A DNA stretch of 63,243 nucleotides from positions 1-63,243 of the forward strand of contig CACBPV010000005.1 in NCBI GenBank assembly GCA_902541215.1. Direction: 5' to 3'. A model generated the notes under the pieces. It was not told the origin of the DNA. It worked only from the letters and a program-made list of their open reading frames with translations, and searched no databases. Both the position numbers and the translations under genes were made by a program. Origin of the DNA: an uncultured Alphaproteobacteria bacterium. GTDB taxonomy: Bacteria; Pseudomonadota; Alphaproteobacteria; HIMB59; GCA-002718135. Below, piece by piece: positions 55,691 through 63,243 of this stretch (positions within the stretch are counted from its first letter, which is position 1; each line of letters begins with the position of its first letter).

Positions 55691-57071
55691 TTATTTTATA
55701 TAACTTACTTTTTTTTGCAGCATTTATAATATCATCAACTTGAGGAAGATATAATTTTTCTAAGCTCAATGCGTATGGCATTGGAACATCCGCACTATTA
55801 ACTTTTATCACTGGTGAGTCTAAATAATCAAATGCATCCCTTTGAACAATATTTGCAATTTCAGAACCAACACTACCAAATGGCCATGACTCTTCGACAG
55901 TGATTAATCTATTAGTTTTTTTAACTGAATTTAAAATTGTTTCTGTATCCAAAGGTCGTAAAGTTTGTAAATCAATAATTTCTATATCTAAATTGTATTC
56001 CTCTTTTAGTCTTAATGCAGCTTCTTTTGATTTCTGCAACATTATTGAATACGTTACGATCGTTAAATCTTTACCTTCTTTTTCTATATTTGCTTTTCCA
56101 ATTGGTATTGAGAAGTTAATGTCATTATTAACGGGACCTTTTAATCCATAAAGAATTTCATTTTCTAGAAAAATTACGGGATTTGGATCTGATATTGCAG
56201 ATCTTAATAAACCTTTTGCGTTATAAGGAGTAGATGGCGCAATGACTTTTAAACCTGGCACTTGAGAATACCAGGAAGAAAAATCCTGACTATGTTGTGC
56301 AGCAACTTGAGCCGCAGCACCATTAGGTCCTCTGAAAACAATAGGACAGTTAATTTGTCCTCCAGACATGTAAAGTGTTTTTGCTGCTGAATTTATTATT
56401 TGATCAATTGCTTGCATAGAAAAATTAAAAGTCATAAATTCTAAAATTGGTCTCAACCCCTTAAATGCTGCACCAACTGCTAATCCAGTGAAACCATGTT
56501 CTGAAATAGGAGTATCTAATACTCTTTCTTTTCCAAATTCCTGAAGAAGACCTTGCGTTACTTTATACGCACCTTGATACTCGGCAACTTCTTCTCCCAA
56601 TATGAAAACTTTATTATCTTTTCTCATTTCTTCAGCCATTGTGTCTCTTAGTGCTTGACGCATGGTAATTTCTTCTGAGCTTAAATTTGTATCTTCTTCT
56701 ATTTTAGGTGATGGTGTATCGATTATATTATCTTTCTTTGTCTCAATTTTTGTCTCAATATTTTTTTCAATTTTCTTTTCTTCAATGACTTTTTCTACGG
56801 GAGCTTCTTTTTTTACTTCAACTTTTTCATTTGCATCGCCAATAATAGCTATAGCTTTATTTACTGGAATATTCGCCTCACCTTCTTTAAATAAAAGATC
56901 TAGAACAACACCTTCATCTACTGCTTCTACCTCCATTGTTGCTTTGTCAGTTTCAATTTCTGCAATCAAATCACCAGCTTTAACGGTATCCCCTTTTTTA
57001 ATTAACCACTTAGACAGATTACCCTCAGTCATTGTTGGAGATAATGCAGGCATTAAAATTTCTGTGCTCAT
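55680..57071 (-). CDS. pdhB: Pyruvate dehydrogenase E1 beta subunit with N-terminal lipoyl domain
   Basis: E1 beta pairs with PdhA to decarboxylate pyruvate. Residues 1-~80 are a lipoyl domain almost identical in motif to that of E2 ([17 protein letters not shown]). An acidic/lysine-rich linker follows, and residues ~130-463 are E1 beta: [54 protein letters not shown] and [19 protein letters not shown]. The lipoyl-E1 beta fusion is a recognised alphaproteobacterial feature. It starts 3 bp after pdhA. Confidence 0.96.
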   Translation of the reverse strand: MSTEILMPALSPTMTEGNLSKWLIKKGDTVKAGDLIAEIETDKATMEVEAVDEGVVLDLLFKEGEANIPVNKAIAIIGDANEKVEVKKEAPVEKVIEEKKIEKNIETKIETKKDNIIDTPSPKIEEDTNLSSEEITMRQALRDTMAEEMRKDNKVFILGEEVAEYQGAYKVTQGLLQEFGKERVLDTPISEHGFTGLAVGAAFKGLRPILEFMTFNFSMQAIDQIINSAAKTLYMSGGQINCPIVFRGPNGAAAQVAAQHSQDFSSWYSQVPGLKVIAPSTPYNAKGLLRSAISDPNPVIFLENEILYGLKGPVNNDINFSIPIGKANIEKEGKDLTIVTYSIMLQKSKEAALRLKEEYNLDIEIIDLQTLRPLDTETILNSVKKTNRLITVEESWPFGSVGSEIANIVQRDAFDYLDSPVIKVNSADVPMPYALSLEKLYLPQVDDIINAAKKSKLYKINGN

Positions 57072-57074
57072 AAT

Positions 57075-58037
57075 TTATATATAAACGTCCGTATAAAGCT
57101 CACTGTCCTTTGGAAAAGGACTATTAGTTGCAAATTCAGCAGCGTTTTTTATTTCTTCTAAAGTATCTTTATTAATTTTTTCAATTTCATCATTAGTTGC
57201 AATTTTTTTCTTTAAAATTTCTGCTTTAACTATTTCAATTGGATCAGTTTGCTTATAGTTATCTAATTCTTCTTTCGTTCTATATTTTGCAGGATCTGAC
57301 ATTGAATGTCCTCTATATCGATATGTTTGTACTTCAATAATATAAGGTCCATTACCTTCTCTGACATACTTACCTGCTTTATCTGCTGCTTCTATAACAG
57401 AGAAAACATTCATCCCATCTACCTTCTCACCAGGAATACCAAATGCCTCTCCTCTTTTATATAAATCTAATCCAGCTGCTGCTCTATCTACAGATGTACC
57501 CATTCCATATTTATTATTTTCAATAATATATAAAACAGGAAGCTTCCATAAAGCAGCTAAATTAAAAGCTTCAAAAACTTGTCCATTATTCATTGCTCCA
57601 TCACCAATATATGTTCTGCATATATTTTTTTCTCCATTATATTTATGTGTGAATGCTATACCTGTTCCAATTGGTACTTGAGCTCCTACAATACCATGAC
57701 CGCCATAAAAATTATTTTCCTTAGAGAACATATGCATTGAACCACCCTTACCTGCTGAATAACCATCTTCTCTACCAGTCAATTCTGCCATAATACGTTT
57801 TGGATCTAATCCCCTAGCAATCATATGGCCATGATCTCTATAAGTTGTTACAACTGAGTCATTCTTATCAATTGTCATTAAAATCCCAACAACAACAGCT
57901 TCTTGACCAATATACAAATGACAAAAACCACCTATTTTACCCATTCCGTAAAGTTGAGCTGCTCTTTCCTCAAATCTTCTAATTTTGAGCATAAAAGAAT
58001 ACATTTTAATGTAATCGGCTTTTTGAAGTTTCTTCAT
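57075..58037 (-). CDS. pdhA: Pyruvate dehydrogenase E1 alpha subunit
   Basis: The TPP-binding subunit of E1. The 320-aa protein contains YSFMLKIRRFEERAAQLYGMGKIGGFCHLYIGQEA, the HGIVGAQVPIGTGIAF segment, and the TPP/Mg motif GDGAMNNGQVFEAFNLAALW ending in IENNKYGMG. The regulatory-type loop TYRYRGHSMSDPAKYR is present. It heads the pdhABC-lipA-coq10 run and follows ftsB with a 50-bp gap. Confidence 0.96.
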   Translation of the reverse strand: MKKLQKADYIKMYSFMLKIRRFEERAAQLYGMGKIGGFCHLYIGQEAVVVGILMTIDKNDSVVTTYRDHGHMIARGLDPKRIMAELTGREDGYSAGKGGSMHMFSKENNFYGGHGIVGAQVPIGTGIAFTHKYNGEKNICRTYIGDGAMNNGQVFEAFNLAALWKLPVLYIIENNKYGMGTSVDRAAAGLDLYKRGEAFGIPGEKVDGMNVFSVIEAADKAGKYVREGNGPYIIEVQTYRYRGHSMSDPAKYRTKEELDNYKQTDPIEIVKAEILKKKIATNDEIEKINKDTLEEIKNAAEFATNSPFPKDSELYTDVYI

Positions 58038-58087
58038 ATGATAATCTTTAATTATAATTAGGGTGATTTTTTGTCAAATAAATCAAT

Positions 58088-58399
58088 CTATTCTATAATT
58101 ATAACTGTTTCGTTTTCTGAAGTAAATCCTGTAACTTTCCTAAATGTCTCATCTAAATAGTCCAAATCTATAGTATTTGGTTGTAATCTTTTAATTCTAT
58201 CTAGGTAAAATTCATTTTCTTTTTTTAAGGACATATATTGTCCATTGTATTGAGCATTAAGATTTTTAAGACTAAAATATTTCAGTAATCCCCTCTCACC
58301 ATTTATAAGAAAATAGAGAAGATAAACAAATAGAAAAAAAGTAAACAAAAAAGATAAATAGAAATAAAATTTATTTTTTAAAACTAAAGATTTATTCAT
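58088..58399 (-). CDS. ftsB: Septum formation initiator, FtsB/DivIC family
   Basis: A small bitopic division protein of the FtsB/FtsL/FtsQ complex. The 103-aa product has a short cytoplasmic N-terminus, one membrane helix (residues ~12-32), a periplasmic coiled coil (NAQYNGQYMSLKKENEFYLDRIKRL) and a conserved-type ending DLDYLDETFRKVTGF. Sequence conservation is low but the place between eno and pdhA is standard for alphaproteobacteria. Confidence 0.87.
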   Translation of the reverse strand: MNKSLVLKNKFYFYLSFLFTFFLFVYLLYFLINGERGLLKYFSLKNLNAQYNGQYMSLKKENEFYLDRIKRLQPNTIDLDYLDETFRKVTGFTSENETVIIIE

Positions 58400-58438
58400 T
58401 TATTATACAAATAGCATATTTAAGATCGAAACTGTCAA

Positions 58439-59719
58439 TTATTTGTTATTTAAGATAGATGATCCAGCATAATTTGCTTTACCTTGTAATGCTTCTTCAA
58501 TTCTTAACAATTGATTATATTTTGCTGTTCTATCTGTTCTCGATAATGATCCTGTTTTAATTTGACCTGCTGAAACACCAACTGATAAATCAGCAATCGT
58601 CGTATCTTCAGTCTCACCAGAACGATGTGAAATTATAGTAGTGAAATTATTTTCTTTTGCTAATTTAATCGACTCCAAAGTTTCTTTTAGTGTACCTATT
58701 TGATTTACTTTAACTAAAATAGAATTACCGGCACCCTCTGCAATACCTTTTTGTAATCTTTTTTTGTTTGTAACAAATAAATCATCACCAACTAACTGAA
58801 CTTTTTTTCCTATTGTTGATGTTAAATTTGACCAACCATCCCAATCATCCTCTGACATTCCATCTTCAATAGAATAAATTGGATAAGCATTTACCAATTT
58901 CTCCAGATAATTAATCATCTCATCAGAAGACAAAACAATTTTTTCTCCCTTTAAATCATATTTATTATTTTTGTAAAATTCAGTTGAGGCAACATCAAGT
59001 GAAAGATAAATATCCTTTCCGGGTTTAAAACCTGCATCTTCCACTGATTTCAAAACTGTTTCTATGACTTCACTAGAACTATTTATGTTAGGAGCAAATC
59101 CACCTTCATCACCAACATTTGTGTTTAAGCCTTTTGATTTTAAAAGTGACTTTAATGAATGAAATATTTCGCAACCATATTGAAGTGCATCTGAAAAATT
59201 ATTTGCACCTATAGGAGCAACCATAAATTCTTGAATATCAACGTCGTTATCTGCATGTGATCCTCCATTAATAATGTTCATCATTGGAACTGGAAGACTC
59301 ATTGTATGCTCCTTACCAACAAAAGAATATAATTCATGACCTTCAGAGGAAGCTAAACATTTTGCAAAAGCCAAGCTTGCAGCAAGAGTTGCATTAGCAC
59401 CTAAATTTGATTTATTTTCCGTACCATCTAGTTCTAATAAAAAATCATCAAAAGAAGAAATATCTTCAAATGATTTTCCAACTAGTTCATTAGAAATTGT
59501 ATCATTAATATTTCCTACCGCTTTCAAAACTCCTTTACCTATATATTTGGATTTATCATTATCTCGCAATTCTAGAGCCTCATGCACTCCAGTAGATGCT
59601 CCACTTGGAACCGCAGCTCTTCCAAATGTAGAATTTTCAAATTCTATATCACATTCAACAGTAGGATTTCCTCTGCTATCTATTATTTGTCTTGCTTTTA
59701 TATTAGTTATTTTAGGCAT
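58439..59719 (-). CDS. eno: Enolase
   Basis: Enolase interconverts 2-phosphoglycerate and phosphoenolpyruvate. The 426-aa protein opens [20 protein letters not shown], has [36 protein letters not shown], the metal ligands in [18 protein letters not shown] and [10 protein letters not shown], and [17 protein letters not shown]. Length is standard. Its ATG overlaps the kdsA stop by 8 nt (ATGCCTAA). Confidence 0.97.
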   Translation of the reverse strand: MPKITNIKARQIIDSRGNPTVECDIEFENSTFGRAAVPSGASTGVHEALELRDNDKSKYIGKGVLKAVGNINDTISNELVGKSFEDISSFDDFLLELDGTENKSNLGANATLAASLAFAKCLASSEGHELYSFVGKEHTMSLPVPMMNIINGGSHADNDVDIQEFMVAPIGANNFSDALQYGCEIFHSLKSLLKSKGLNTNVGDEGGFAPNINSSSEVIETVLKSVEDAGFKPGKDIYLSLDVASTEFYKNNKYDLKGEKIVLSSDEMINYLEKLVNAYPIYSIEDGMSEDDWDGWSNLTSTIGKKVQLVGDDLFVTNKKRLQKGIAEGAGNSILVKVNQIGTLKETLESIKLAKENNFTTIISHRSGETEDTTIADLSVGVSAGQIKTGSLSRTDRTAKYNQLLRIEEALQGKANYAGSSILNNK

Positions 59720-60542
59720 TGTTTTTCGCTATATCATCAAATTTTTTAAGTTGAACTAATAAATTTTTTATATCTTTTATATTAATCATGTTTGGTCCAT
59801 CACTAGGAGCATTATCCGGATCATTATGTGTTTCTAAAAATAAACCAGCTACACCAATAGATATAGCAGCTTTGCATAAAGAAGGGATATGTTCTCTTTG
59901 ACCACCACTTTTATCACCCAATCCTCCTGGTTGTTGCACAGAATGAGTTGCATCAAAAATTACAGGATACTTATATTTTTTCATGATATCTAAACCTTTA
60001 AAATCATTAACAAGTGTATTGTAACCAAAAGATGTTCCTCTTTCAGTGATCATTATGTTTTTATTATTTGTAGTTTCTATCTTTGTGAAAATATTTTTTA
60101 CATCATTTGGTGATAAAAATTGACCTTTTTTTACATTAATTATTTTATTTGTATTACCTGCAGCTAATAATAAATCTGTTTGACGGCATAGAAACGCAGG
60201 AATTTGAATAATATCGATAATACTATCTTTTTTTAATTGATTACATTGCTCTTCATTATGAATATCTGTTAAAATTGGTAAATTAAAATTAGTTTTAATT
60301 TTTTCAAAGATTTTTAATGCGTCATCGAGTTTTATACCTCTATCACTTTTAATACTTGATCGATTTGCCTTATCAAAGCTAGATTTAAAAATTAAATTAA
60401 TACCAGCATCATCACATATCTTACATAGCTCTTCTGCAATCATCAGTGAGTGACTTTCGTTTTCTATTACGCATGGACCAGCAATTAAAATAAATTGAGA
60501 ATTATTTGAGATAGAATAATCTTTTAAATTAATATTAATCAT
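59712..60542 (-). CDS. kdsA: 3-deoxy-8-phosphooctulonate synthase
   Basis: KdsA condenses PEP with arabinose 5-phosphate to Kdo 8-phosphate for lipopolysaccharide, implying a Gram-negative outer membrane. The 276-aa protein has [70 protein letters not shown] and [14 protein letters not shown]. It shares 8-nt overlaps with pyrG upstream (ATGATTAA) and eno downstream. Confidence 0.97.
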   Translation of the reverse strand: MININLKDYSISNNSQFILIAGPCVIENESHSLMIAEELCKICDDAGINLIFKSSFDKANRSSIKSDRGIKLDDALKIFEKIKTNFNLPILTDIHNEEQCNQLKKDSIIDIIQIPAFLCRQTDLLLAAGNTNKIINVKKGQFLSPNDVKNIFTKIETTNNKNIMITERGTSFGYNTLVNDFKGLDIMKKYKYPVIFDATHSVQQPGGLGDKSGGQREHIPSLCKAAISIGVAGLFLETHNDPDNAPSDGPNMINIKDIKNLLVQLKKFDDIAKNNA

Positions 60543-62148
60543 TAATTGCAGCCTTTATAAATGATACAAAAAGAGGGTGTGGATCTAGTGGTCTTGATTT
60601 TAACTCTGGATGAAATTGAACGCCTATAAACCATTTATGTTTTTTACTCTCGAGTACTTCAGGCAATAATCCATCTGGCGACATACCGCTGAAATAATAA
60701 CCTTTGTTTTCAAATTTAGATAGAAATTTCTGATTTACTTCGTATCTATGTCTGTGTCTCTCACTAATTACTCTATTTTTATATATCGAAAAGATTTTTG
60801 AATTTTTTTTCAAAATAGCTTTGTATGCTCCAAGACGCATCGTTCCACCCTTATCACTATTTTTATCTCTTTTTTCAATCTTGTTTTTATTTACCCATTC
60901 TGTCATTAATCCTACAACTGATTTAGTAGTTTTCTTAAATTCTGAAGAGTGAGCATTTTTAATTCTGAGAACATTTTGTGCTATTTCAATAACTGCTAAC
61001 TGCATTCCAAGACATATTCCAAAAAAAGGAATATTGTTTTCTCTCGCGTATTTGATAGCACTAATTTTTCCATTAATACCACGAATACCAAAACCACCCG
61101 GAATTAGAATTCCATGACAACCTTTTAATTTTTTTATTAAACTAGCGTTGTTTTCTTTTTCAGAATTAATCCATTGAATATCTATATCGGCAGAATTTTC
61201 TATACCTCCGTGAACCAATGCTTCATTAAGTGATTTATAACTATCTTTAAGATTTGTGTATTTTCCTACTACTGCAATTTTTACTTTATGTTTTCTTTTT
61301 TTAATTTTTTTTTGAAGATCGATCCAAGACTTTAAATTTAGTTTATGATTTTTCGGTTTATAACCCAATTGTTTAAGGAGAGCTTCATCCAAACCATATT
61401 TAGAATATAATGAAGGAACTTCATAAATTGATTTAGCATTTAATGCAGGAATTACCGACTCTTTTTTAACATTACAAAATAAAGATATTTTAGAAATTGA
61501 ATCATTATCTATTGGTTGTTCAGATCTACACATAATTATATCTGGTTGAATACCGGCATTGAGAAGTTCTTTAACTGAATGTTGAGTAGGTTTCGTTTTT
61601 AACTCACCTGCTGAACTTAAATATGGAATATAAGTCATATGAATTAATGCTGATGAAATATTTTTATCATTTCTAATTTGTCTTATTGCTTCTAAAAAAG
61701 GAAGTGATTCAATATCTCCAACTGTTCCCCCTATTTCATAAATTGCGATATCTTCTTTTTTTAAATCACTATTAATAAATGATTTTATTTCATTGGTAAC
61801 ATGAGGAATTACCTGAATTGTTGAGCCAAGGTAATCTCCCTTTCTTTCTTTTAGAAGAACATTTGAATATATTTTCCCAGACGAAACGCTATCCGTTTGT
61901 TTAGCAGATTGATTTGTGAATCTTTCATAATGACCAAGATCTAAATCTGTTTCTGCACCATCATCTGTAACATACACTTCTCCATGTTGATATGGACTCA
62001 TTGTTCCTGGATCCACATTTAAGTAGGGATCTAACTTTCTTATTCTTACTTTGAATTTTCTACTCTTTAATAATGTTGCAAGGGAAGCTGACGCTATACC
62101 TTTTCCAAGAGATGATGCTACTCCACCCGTAATAAAAACAAAATGCAT
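60535..62148 (-). CDS. pyrG: CTP synthase
   Basis: PyrG aminates UTP to CTP using glutamine. The 537-aa protein has the N-terminal synthase domain (FVFITGGVASSLGKGIASASL with P-loop, RKLDPYLNVDPGTMSPYQHG, EIGGTVGDIESLPF) and the C-terminal glutamine amidotransferase domain (IPGGFGIRG, the nucleophile Cys in FFGICLGMQLAVIE, and GVQFHPELKSRP with the His-Glu pair). Both halves are intact. It follows secG by 47 bp. Confidence 0.97.
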   Translation of the reverse strand: MHFVFITGGVASSLGKGIASASLATLLKSRKFKVRIRKLDPYLNVDPGTMSPYQHGEVYVTDDGAETDLDLGHYERFTNQSAKQTDSVSSGKIYSNVLLKERKGDYLGSTIQVIPHVTNEIKSFINSDLKKEDIAIYEIGGTVGDIESLPFLEAIRQIRNDKNISSALIHMTYIPYLSSAGELKTKPTQHSVKELLNAGIQPDIIMCRSEQPIDNDSISKISLFCNVKKESVIPALNAKSIYEVPSLYSKYGLDEALLKQLGYKPKNHKLNLKSWIDLQKKIKKRKHKVKIAVVGKYTNLKDSYKSLNEALVHGGIENSADIDIQWINSEKENNASLIKKLKGCHGILIPGGFGIRGINGKISAIKYARENNIPFFGICLGMQLAVIEIAQNVLRIKNAHSSEFKKTTKSVVGLMTEWVNKNKIEKRDKNSDKGGTMRLGAYKAILKKNSKIFSIYKNRVISERHRHRYEVNQKFLSKFENKGYYFSGMSPDGLLPEVLESKKHKWFIGVQFHPELKSRPLDPHPLFVSFIKAAIND

Positions 62149-62195
62149 TACGGAATACCGTGATACATAATAGATCTTGTTATAGCAAGATAATA

Positions 62196-62501
62196 TTAAT
62201 TATTTTCTGGTATAGTTGGTTCTTCTGAAGTTTCTTCTGTATTAATTGAAGGAAGTGACTCTAAAACATTACGGTCTGAACCTATGGAGGCTGTTATTGT
62301 AAGAATGATACTCATTATCATAAATAAACCAGCAGTTATTGCAGTTAGCCTTGAAAGAAGGTTTGCAGTACCTCGAGCTGACATCATTCCATTTGAAGTT
62401 CCACCACCAAGACCTAAGCTATCGTTATCGGATCCTTGTAATAAAACCAATATAACTAAAGCAATTGCAAGTATTAGCTGAATTATTACTAAAGTTGTCA
62501 T
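62196..62501 (-). CDS. secG: Preprotein translocase subunit SecG
   Basis: SecG is the small auxiliary subunit of the SecYEG channel. The 101-aa protein has two membrane helices (about 2-20 and 50-72) flanking the conserved loop LLQGSDNDSLGLGGGTSNGMMSARGTANLLSR, plus a short acidic tail. The tpiA-secG-pyrG order is typical of alphaproteobacteria. The gap downstream (62149-62195) holds a 6-bp hairpin ATCTTG/CAAGAT without a T-tract, so it is not a clear terminator. Confidence 0.94.
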   Translation of the reverse strand: MTTLVIIQLILAIALVILVLLQGSDNDSLGLGGGTSNGMMSARGTANLLSRLTAITAGLFMIMSIILTITASIGSDRNVLESLPSINTEETSEEPTIPENN

Positions 62502-62533
62502 AAGTGCGCTTTATATTAAATTGGTTTTATTTA

Positions 62534-63243
62534 TCAAGAAATAATTGTATTGAATTCATCCACTTTTAATGAAGCTCCACCAATTAAGCACCCATCTACA
62601 TGACTTAATTCAGTAATTTCTTTTGAATTTGTGGACTTAACAGAACCTCCATAAAGCACTTTAAAGTTAGCGAATTTTTGATCAAAATTTTTGATTAATT
62701 TGTGTACTTGATTTATTTCATCTAAAGTTGGAGTTAATCCAGTTCCTATTGCCCAAACTGGTTCATAAGCTATTAATGCATTTTGATGATTTGCAGAATT
62801 TGGAATACCGTCCTTTATTTGTGTAGATAAGATTTTTTCCGTTAAATTATTTTCTTTTTGCTCTAAGGTTTCACCTACACAGATCACTGGTATAATATTT
62901 TCCTCAATAAGGTTTGAACTTTTTATTTTTACATTATCATTTGTTTCAGCAAAGTATTGTCTTCGCTCAGAATGTCCAACCAAACAAAAATGTATATTAT
63001 TATCCTTTAACATTGAAGCAGATAGTTCTCCAGTGTATGCACCTTCTTTAAAAGATGAGACATCTTGCGCACCACAAAATAAGTTTTCATTATTTCCTTT
63101 TAGTGATTTTAAGTAAATTGGAGGTGAGCAGATAATCGTACAGTTATCAGAATTAACATTTAATTTTTGATAATAATCTTTTAAAAATGAGTAATTCCCA
63201 TTTAATTTCCAATTTGCTATAAAAATAGAGGAATATTTACCAA
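62534..63243 (-). CDS. tpiA: Triosephosphate isomerase, 5' end beyond window
   Basis: TpiA interconverts dihydroxyacetone phosphate and glyceraldehyde 3-phosphate. The frame is open to the right edge of the window: reading in from 63243 gives GKYSSIFIANWKLNGNYSF, the TIM start with active-site Asn/Lys, then CGAQDVSSFKEGAYTGELSA. Further on are LVGHSERRQYF (catalytic His), AYEPVWAIGTGLTP (catalytic Glu) and LYGGSVKSTN. About 236 codons are visible, so only a handful are missing. ATG 63013 is an internal Met, not the start. Confidence 0.96.
   Translation of the reverse strand, partial: GKYSSIFIANWKLNGNYSFLKDYYQKLNVNSDNCTIICSPPIYLKSLKGNNENLFCGAQDVSSFKEGAYTGELSASMLKDNNIHFCLVGHSERRQYFAETNDNVKIKSSNLIEENIIPVICVGETLEQKENNLTEKILSTQIKDGIPNSANHQNALIAYEPVWAIGTGLTPTLDEINQVHKLIKNFDQKFANFKVLYGGSVKSTNSKEITELSHVDGCLIGGASLKVDEFNTIIS

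Noticed and set aside
62160..62195. Hairpin ATCTTG/CAAGAT between secG and pyrG as terminator
   Set aside because: Only a 6-bp AT-rich stem and no T-tract follows in the direction of transcription.
62534..63013. Short tpiA starting at ATG 63013
   Set aside because: The frame continues to the window edge with the conserved TIM N-terminus, so this Met is internal.

Overview
The window comes from an AT-rich, tightly packed genome that is almost certainly alphaproteobacterial. The evidence is gene order as well as gene content. It has glyA-nrdR-ribD-ribE-ribBX-ribH-nusB-thiL with hppA, lepB-rnc-era-recO beside acpS/rsh/rpoZ, ntrY-ntrX-trkA, a pyruvate dehydrogenase cluster with a lipoyl domain on E1 beta followed by lipA-coq10, fused ispDF, and secG-pyrG-kdsA-eno-ftsB. 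Base composition, very short intergenic gaps and the TRAP transporter suggest a streamlined, probably marine lineage (SAR11/HIMB59-like genomes look like this). I cannot fix the genus from the sequence alone.

Layout. 29-8957 (minus): H+-pyrophosphatase, thiamine-phosphate kinase, NusB, riboflavin synthesis, NrdR, GlyA, RpiB. 9009-15001 (plus): glutaryl-CoA-type dehydrogenase and a three-gene TRAP transporter with a hairpin terminator between the binding protein and the permeases. 14998-16116 (minus): a SABATH-type carboxyl methyltransferase. 16158-25756 (minus): parC, recO, era, rnc, lepB, acpS, rsh, rpoZ, smpB, dapA and a tRNA-Ser(GCU) only 6 bp from dapA. 25989-30560: an accessory block with a HupE/UreJ-like membrane protein head-to-head with a secreted DUF4198-like protein, a TylF-like methyltransferase, a metallo-beta-lactamase-fold hydrolase and a small membrane protein. 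30543-33722 (minus): gatCAB. 33740-39915 (plus): ruvX, an unusually long pyrB, plsY, topA, pepC. 39916-50983 (mostly minus): desaturase, a 75-aa orphan (plus), MFS and EamA transporters, msrB, a beta-hydroxyacid dehydrogenase, an inositol-phosphatase-family enzyme, a D-amino-acid/branched-chain aminotransferase, trkA, ntrX, ntrY. 51044-53094 (plus): ispDF, pgpA, pncC. 53086-63243 (minus): coq10, lipA, PDH E2/E1b/E1a, ftsB, eno, kdsA, pyrG, secG and tpiA, whose 5' end runs off the window. There is no rRNA, CRISPR array or complete mobile element, and no gap without a gene exceeds 300 bp.

How it works together. Most genes are housekeeping and form long co-directional runs with overlapping starts and stops. 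Eight junctions share the same 8-nt overlap (ATGNNTAA or TTGAATAA), which points to pervasive translational coupling. The accessory parts handle import of organic acids (TRAP), metal or cofactor handling at the envelope (HupE/DUF4198), and methylation of small molecules or surface glycans (SABATH, TylF plus MBL).

The observations most worth following are these. PyrB has a basic N-terminal extension resembling the arm-binding domain of tyrosine recombinases, and no usual start codon lies between it and the ATCase core. A plant-type SABATH methyltransferase sits beside the TRAP operon. The TRAP large permease carries a roughly 300-residue coiled-coil tail. dapA begins 6 nt after a tRNA. A head-to-head gene pair has overlapping start codons. 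NtrX has a ruined Walker B motif.
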